DNA of 47,782 nucleotides from Candidatus Competibacteraceae bacterium (GTDB lineage: Bacteria > Pseudomonadota > Gammaproteobacteria > Competibacterales > Competibacteraceae): contig JAPUDV010000110.1 in NCBI GenBank assembly GCA_027492875.1, positions 1 to 47,782 of the forward strand. Direction: 5' to 3'. Both the position numbers and the translations under genes were made by a program. Shown piece by piece: positions 44,429-47,782 of the stretch. Positions within the stretch are counted from its first letter, which is position 1. The number at the start of each line of letters is the position of its first letter. The notes beneath the pieces are model-generated. The model was not told the origin of the DNA, did not search any database, and was given only the letters and a program-made list of their open reading frames with translations.

Positions 44429-46506
44429 CCCCATCCGTTCGACCGTCGGCGAAGGGGCATACCCTCCGGCGACTGATATTCTTTCTACTGGCGAATCTGA
44501 CCACGCTGATCGCCCTGGGACTGCTGGTCAGCGTGTTCCAAAGCAACGGTTTCAGCCCGATGGAGCTGCTGCTATTGCTGCTGTACACGATCCTGATCGG
44601 CTGGATCTGCATGTCGTTCTGGACGGCGCTCATGGGTTTTTTCACGATTCTGTTCGGCCGCGACCGCTGGGCGATTTCCCACCGCCAGCCGGCCACGCCG
44701 CCGCCCGACCCCGCCGCGCCGCCGCCGCGCACCGCGATCCTGATGCCGATCTACAACGAGGATTCGGAGCGGGTGTTTGCCGGCCTGCGCGCCATCCATC
44801 GATCACTGGCGGAAACCGGTCGCTTGGCGGACTTCGATTTCTTCATCCTCAGCGATACCCGCGATCCCGACGTGTGGGTGGAGGAGGAACTGCGCTGGCA
44901 GGACATGGTGCGGGCGCTGGACGGCAAGGGACGGATTTTCTACCGCAACCGGCCGGAGAACACCGACCGCAAGAGCGGCAACCTGGAGGATTTCTGCGTC
45001 CGCTGGGGCGGCCGGTACCGTTACATGATCGTGCTGGACGCCGACAGCATCATGAAAGGCTCCACTCTGGTAGACATGGTGCGGCTGATGGAGCGCCATC
45101 CGGACGTGGCGCTGATCCAAACGCCGCCGGTGCCGGTCAACCGCGAGTCGCTGTTCGCCCGCATCTTGCAGTTTGCCGGCAGCATCTACGGGCGGATGTT
45201 CACCGCCGGGCTGAACTACTGGCAGCTCGGCGAAAGCAACTACTGGGGCCACAACGCCATCATCCGGGTGCGGCCGTTTCTGGAGCACTGTGGCCTGCCG
45301 AAGCTGCCGGGTCGGGAGCCGTTCGGCGGCGCGATCCTCAGTCACGACTTCGTCGAGGCGGCGTTGTTGCGGCGGGCGGGCTGGGAGGTTTGGCTGGCCT
45401 ACGATCTGGAAGGCAGCTACGAGGAAATCCCGCCAACCCTGATCGACTACGCCAAACGCGACCGCCGCTGGTGCCAGGGCAACCTGCAACATCTGCGGCT
45501 GGCGTTGGCCCACGGATTCAACGGCCTGAGCCGGCTGCATTTTTCGATGGGCGTCATGTCTTATCTGGCCTCACCGCTGTGGCTGCTGTTCCTGCTCGCC
45601 ACCGGGGTGGAGGCGTTCATCCAGACCCGGCAGGAAACGATCTATTTTTTCGGCGATAACTGGATGCCGGTGTGGCCGGTGTCGTTCGCGGTGGAAATGA
45701 CCACCGTGCTGCTGGTGACGCTGACCATGCTGTTCCTGCCCAAGCTGCTGGCACTGCTGCTGCTGTTGAAAGATAGCCGGCTGCGTCGCGGCTACGGCGG
45801 GATGTTTGCGGCGACGCTAAGCGTGGTGCTGGAAACGGTGTTTTCGGTGCTGACGGCGCCGGTGCTGATGCTGTTCCAGACCAAGTTCGTGCTGGCGATC
45901 CTGTTGCGTCGCGCCGTCGGCTGGCCGACGCAGCAGCGCGGCGATCACATGACCAGTTTCAAGGAAGCGGCGCTGGCGCACGGTGGGCATACCCTGACCG
46001 GCATTGTCGCCGGCGTGCTGAGCTATCAGTACATGCCGGCGTTTTTCTGGTGGTTCACGCCGGTGTTGCTGGGCTTGCTGCTGTCGATTCCGGTTTCGGT
46101 ACTGTCCAGCAGTATCGCTCTGGGTCGCAAGTCGAGAGAGCTGGGCCTGTTCCTGACGCCGGAGGAAACCGATCCGCCACCGGTGCTGTGCTACCTGGAT
46201 GAGAATCTGCGGGAAGTCGATCCGGTGCTGCCGGTGTTGTGGGATCAGCCGGCCAGCCGTTTCGTCCAGGCATTGACCGATCCCTACGTCAATGCACTGC
46301 ACTTGTCGCTGCTGCCGGAGAGCGAACCGCCCGGCAAGCGTCGCCGGCATTATCTGGAAGGCTTGGTCCATCAACTGGAGGAAGAAGGTCCCGACAGTCT
46401 AAGCGCGACGCAGAAGCGTGATCTGATTTCGGACCCGGATACCCTGTTGCGACTGCACGCGCTATTCTGGAGCCGGCCGCCGGCCAACGCCGGGATGCTA
46501 CCGTAG
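44425..46506 (+). CDS. opgH: Glucan glucosyltransferase H
   Basis: A 693-residue inner-membrane GT2 enzyme that polymerises the beta-1,2 glucan backbone from UDP-glucose. Two N-terminal helices (LRRLIFFLLANLTTLIALGL and the next) precede the catalytic domain: AILMPIYNEDSERVFAGLRA, FFILSDTRDPDVW, VLDADSIMKG and DYAKRDRRWCQGNLQHLRL, which contain the nucleotide-binding and RxxRW-type elements. Several C-terminal helices follow. It lacks the long N-terminal cytoplasmic region of E. coli OpgH (847 residues). In E. coli that region binds FtsZ and couples cell size to UDP-glucose. Confidence 0.92.
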   Translation: MTPSVRPSAKGHTLRRLIFFLLANLTTLIALGLLVSVFQSNGFSPMELLLLLLYTILIGWICMSFWTALMGFFTILFGRDRWAISHRQPATPPPDPAAPPPRTAILMPIYNEDSERVFAGLRAIHRSLAETGRLADFDFFILSDTRDPDVWVEEELRWQDMVRALDGKGRIFYRNRPENTDRKSGNLEDFCVRWGGRYRYMIVLDADSIMKGSTLVDMVRLMERHPDVALIQTPPVPVNRESLFARILQFAGSIYGRMFTAGLNYWQLGESNYWGHNAIIRVRPFLEHCGLPKLPGREPFGGAILSHDFVEAALLRRAGWEVWLAYDLEGSYEEIPPTLIDYAKRDRRWCQGNLQHLRLALAHGFNGLSRLHFSMGVMSYLASPLWLLFLLATGVEAFIQTRQETIYFFGDNWMPVWPVSFAVEMTTVLLVTLTMLFLPKLLALLLLLKDSRLRRGYGGMFAATLSVVLETVFSVLTAPVLMLFQTKFVLAILLRRAVGWPTQQRGDHMTSFKEAALAHGGHTLTGIVAGVLSYQYMPAFFWWFTPVLLGLLLSIPVSVLSSSIALGRKSRELGLFLTPEETDPPPVLCYLDENLREVDPVLPVLWDQPASRFVQALTDPYVNALHLSLLPESEPPGKRRRHYLEGLVHQLEEEGPDSLSATQKRDLISDPDTLLRLHALFWSRPPANAGMLP

Positions 46507-46566
46507 CCGAGCGGTCATCCCGGGGTGCTGGCGAGCTTGGAGCCGGGCGGTTACAATCCAAGACCC

Positions 46567-46654
46567 GGAGAGGTGGCAGAGCGGTCGATTGCGACGGTCT
46601 TGAAAACCGTTGACCCGCGAGGGTCCGAGGGTTCGAATCCCTCCCTCTCCGCCA
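46567..46654 (+). tRNA. tRNA-Ser(UGA)
   Basis: An 88-base class II tRNA. Acceptor stem GGAGAGG pairs with CCTCTCC, the anticodon TGA is at 46601-46603 in the loop CTTGAAA, with a long variable arm, T-loop TTCGAAT and encoded CCA. It reads UCA and UCG. It lies at the edge of a possible mobile region. Confidence 0.95.
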
Positions 46655-46731
46655 GATTGCAATCCAGCTACGCTGCGTTTTCCCCGGCTCGCGGGCGGCA
46701 AGCGCGGGGTCGCCCTTGGCCAGTAATAAGC

Positions 46732-46768
46732 GCGTTTGGCCCACGGATTGTGCCAAATTTGCACCACG
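46732..46768. repeat. Hairpin repeat, unit 1
   Basis: GCGTTTGGCCCACGGATTGT then GCCAAATTTGCACCACG. TTTGGC and GCCAAA can pair, and GTGCCAAATTTGCAC is nearly palindromic. A related unit lies about 100 bases on. Confidence 0.5.
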
Positions 46769-46832
46769 CTCGATGCCTCCAAAGTATAGATCGCCGAGAC
46801 TGAACGCACTCGATTTACCGCCCGGCTCCAGG

Positions 46833-46870
46833 GCGTTTGGGCACGATCCAGTGTGCCAAATTGCACCATG
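46833..46870. repeat. Hairpin repeat, unit 2
   Basis: GCGTTTGGGCACGATCCAGT then GTGCCAAATTGCACCATG, matching unit 1 in order and spacing with a few changes. No gene is seen between 46655 and 47062. Confidence 0.5.
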
Positions 46871-46929
46871 ACCCGGACCTGCCAGGCTGCCCTCCCCCTA
46901 CTCCAGCTCATCAGATTCTCCGCGAGAGA

Positions 46930-46949
46930 CCCCGGCGTTCATGCCGGGG
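46930..46949 (+). mobile_element. IS200/IS605-like end hairpin, orphan
   Basis: CCCCGGC, loop GTTCAT, GCCGGGG followed by AGG. This hairpin-plus-AGG is the pattern at the right end of many IS605-type elements, where it also forms the scaffold end of the TnpB-associated RNA. No tnpB gene lies upstream in the window. It may equally be a plain terminator-like hairpin, although no T-tract follows. Confidence 0.35.
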
Positions 46950-47007
46950 AGGGATAGCGGGCCGAGCTCCCAGCTCCAGCTCCCACAAAAAACTTTTAGT
47001 AAAGTCC

Positions 47008-47036
47008 TTGACTCTATAATAGATTTTAAATATAAT
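47008..47036 (+). promoter_or_regulatory. Near-consensus sigma-70 promoter
   Basis: TTGACT at 47008-47013 and TATAAT at 47031-47036, separated by exactly 17 bases, in an AT-rich patch 27 bases before the regulator's ATG. Confidence 0.85.
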
Positions 47037-47048
47037 GAAGAAATCTAT
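47019..47048. promoter_or_regulatory. Candidate operator over the -10 region
   Basis: ATAGATTT (47019-47026) and AAATCTAT (47041-47048) form an inverted repeat around the -10 box. A repressor bound here would block the promoter, which suits autoregulation by the gene that follows. Confidence 0.5.
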
Positions 47049-47062
47049 ATAGGAGCAATTTC

Positions 47063-47782
47063 ATGCAGGCATTTCGAATCAACCCCGATGCACCCAGTTG
47101 GGCCAAGCGCGCGAACCAGATCATGGCGCGGTGCGGTGTCACGAAGAAAGATCTCCCGAAAGTGTTCGACCGAACACTGGTTACCGTGGAGCATTATTTA
47201 GGAAATCGGTTGAAGCCGTCGCCTGAGCAACTGTTTCGGCTAGCGGCATTTTTGAATACGACCGTCGAGAACCTTCTCGGTGACGAGGAGCTGACCTTCC
47301 CCAAGGAGGACCCCTCGATCCCGATCCGCGAATTCCACAGCCTGAGGCCTCTGAACGAGCCGCTGGTGGACGAAGCGCTGCTGACCCGGGACCCGACGCC
47401 CGAAGAACAGGCGGCGTTTGTGGCCCTGGTGAATGGTCCAGCCGACCCTGAGGATGCCGAACGGACCTTCCCGCCGACGGTTGTGAGCGATCAGGGCTTT
47501 GGCGTGCGTGTTTCGGGCCGGAGTGCGGAACCCGAATTTCGGGACGGAGAAATCCTGATCATCGACCCGCTGCGCAACGACCTGAAGAGCGGCGATTTTG
47601 TGCTGTTCCAGCAAAGCACCGAGGCGTTGCCGACGATCCGGATGCTGGTCATCAGGGCGGGAAAGCGGTTCCTCTACCCTGTGCCGGACGGGGTGGCGCA
47701 CCCACCGATTGAAGTTCCGGAGGACACTTGGTTCCTGGAACGGATTTTGGCGAAAGCGAAAATCTACGCATCGCCGGAGAGC
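47063..47782 (+). CDS. Phage-type XRE/S24 repressor, partial
   Basis: At least 240 residues, open to the window end. Residues 10-75 form an XRE-type helix-turn-helix (SWAKRANQIMARCGVTKKDL through LFRLAAFLNTTVENLLG). Residues about 140-235 resemble the S24/LexA domain: VRVSGRSAEPEFRDGEILII holds the serine position of the GDSM motif. The position of the catalytic lysine (TVKRL in LexA) reads TIRML here, so self-cleavage may be lost. AGGAG lies upstream of the ATG. Strong promoter plus inverted repeat suggest autorepression. Such proteins control prophages and integrative elements; the context beside a tRNA gene agrees. Confidence 0.75.
   Translation, partial: MQAFRINPDAPSWAKRANQIMARCGVTKKDLPKVFDRTLVTVEHYLGNRLKPSPEQLFRLAAFLNTTVENLLGDEELTFPKEDPSIPIREFHSLRPLNEPLVDEALLTRDPTPEEQAAFVALVNGPADPEDAERTFPPTVVSDQGFGVRVSGRSAEPEFRDGEILIIDPLRNDLKSGDFVLFQQSTEALPTIRMLVIRAGKRFLYPVPDGVAHPPIEVPEDTWFLERILAKAKIYASPES

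Overview
This is a GC-rich, gene-dense chromosomal window from a gammaproteobacterium. The clearest lineage clues are the order tRNA-Ser / 4.5S RNA / dnaX / ybaB / recR, an ErpA with its own apparent IscR site, the OpgG/OpgH glucan pathway, and a glycogen cluster built of a GH13 enzyme, GlgA and two GH57 enzymes. Together these fit a glycogen-accumulating organism such as the Competibacteraceae. That placement is an inference from gene content, not a database result.

Left edge (1-5.7 kb) is accessory DNA. A DrmD-type SNF2 helicase (minus strand) is followed at once by the first 26 codons of what looks like the DISARM methylase DrmMI, which then runs into unrelated AT-richer sequence. This looks like a defence operon cut by an insertion. 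Beyond it lie a decayed IS66-like transposase, a fragmentary ORF, two small zinc-ribbon proteins and a CBS-domain protein with a strong terminator.

6-13.3 kb: an exported protein of unknown function; a minus-strand run (AI-2E-type permease, half-length ZIP permease, FkbM methyltransferase, RibD-C reductase) with overlapping or near-touching genes; and a membrane proton pyrophosphatase.

13.6-25.5 kb: core genes. tRNA-Ser(GGA), ffs, dnaX, ybaB, recR and a HIT protein are followed by a MITE-like palindrome, a c-type cytochrome, a divergent Hsp90, rlmI, a small coiled-coil membrane protein, lgt, an exported unknown, a DNA photolyase, and the bfd-bfr iron-storage pair.

25.6-31.4 kb: four co-directional polyglucan genes (GH13, glgA, GH57, GH57), with intergenic gaps of about 100-120 bases. 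All keep their catalytic residues, so the cluster is probably a working glycogen synthesis and remodelling unit.

31.4-38.9 kb: a TlpA-like thioredoxin, argC, erpA, an EF-hand protein, a D-2-hydroxyacid dehydrogenase, hemH, an LHPP-like HAD phosphatase, prolyl aminopeptidase and dtd.

38.9-46.5 kb: an envelope and osmotic-stress block: an MscK-type mechanosensitive channel, a C-terminal scrap of a carbamoylase-type amidohydrolase, and opgG-orf-opgH joined by ATGA overlaps. The middle orf and the short OpgH together match the length of a full-size OpgH, suggesting a split gene.

Right edge (46.5-47.8 kb): tRNA-Ser(UGA), then non-coding DNA with paired hairpin repeats and an IS200/IS605-like end hairpin. 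Last is a phage-type XRE/S24 regulator with a near-consensus promoter, running off the window. This may be the start of a mobile island next to the tRNA gene.
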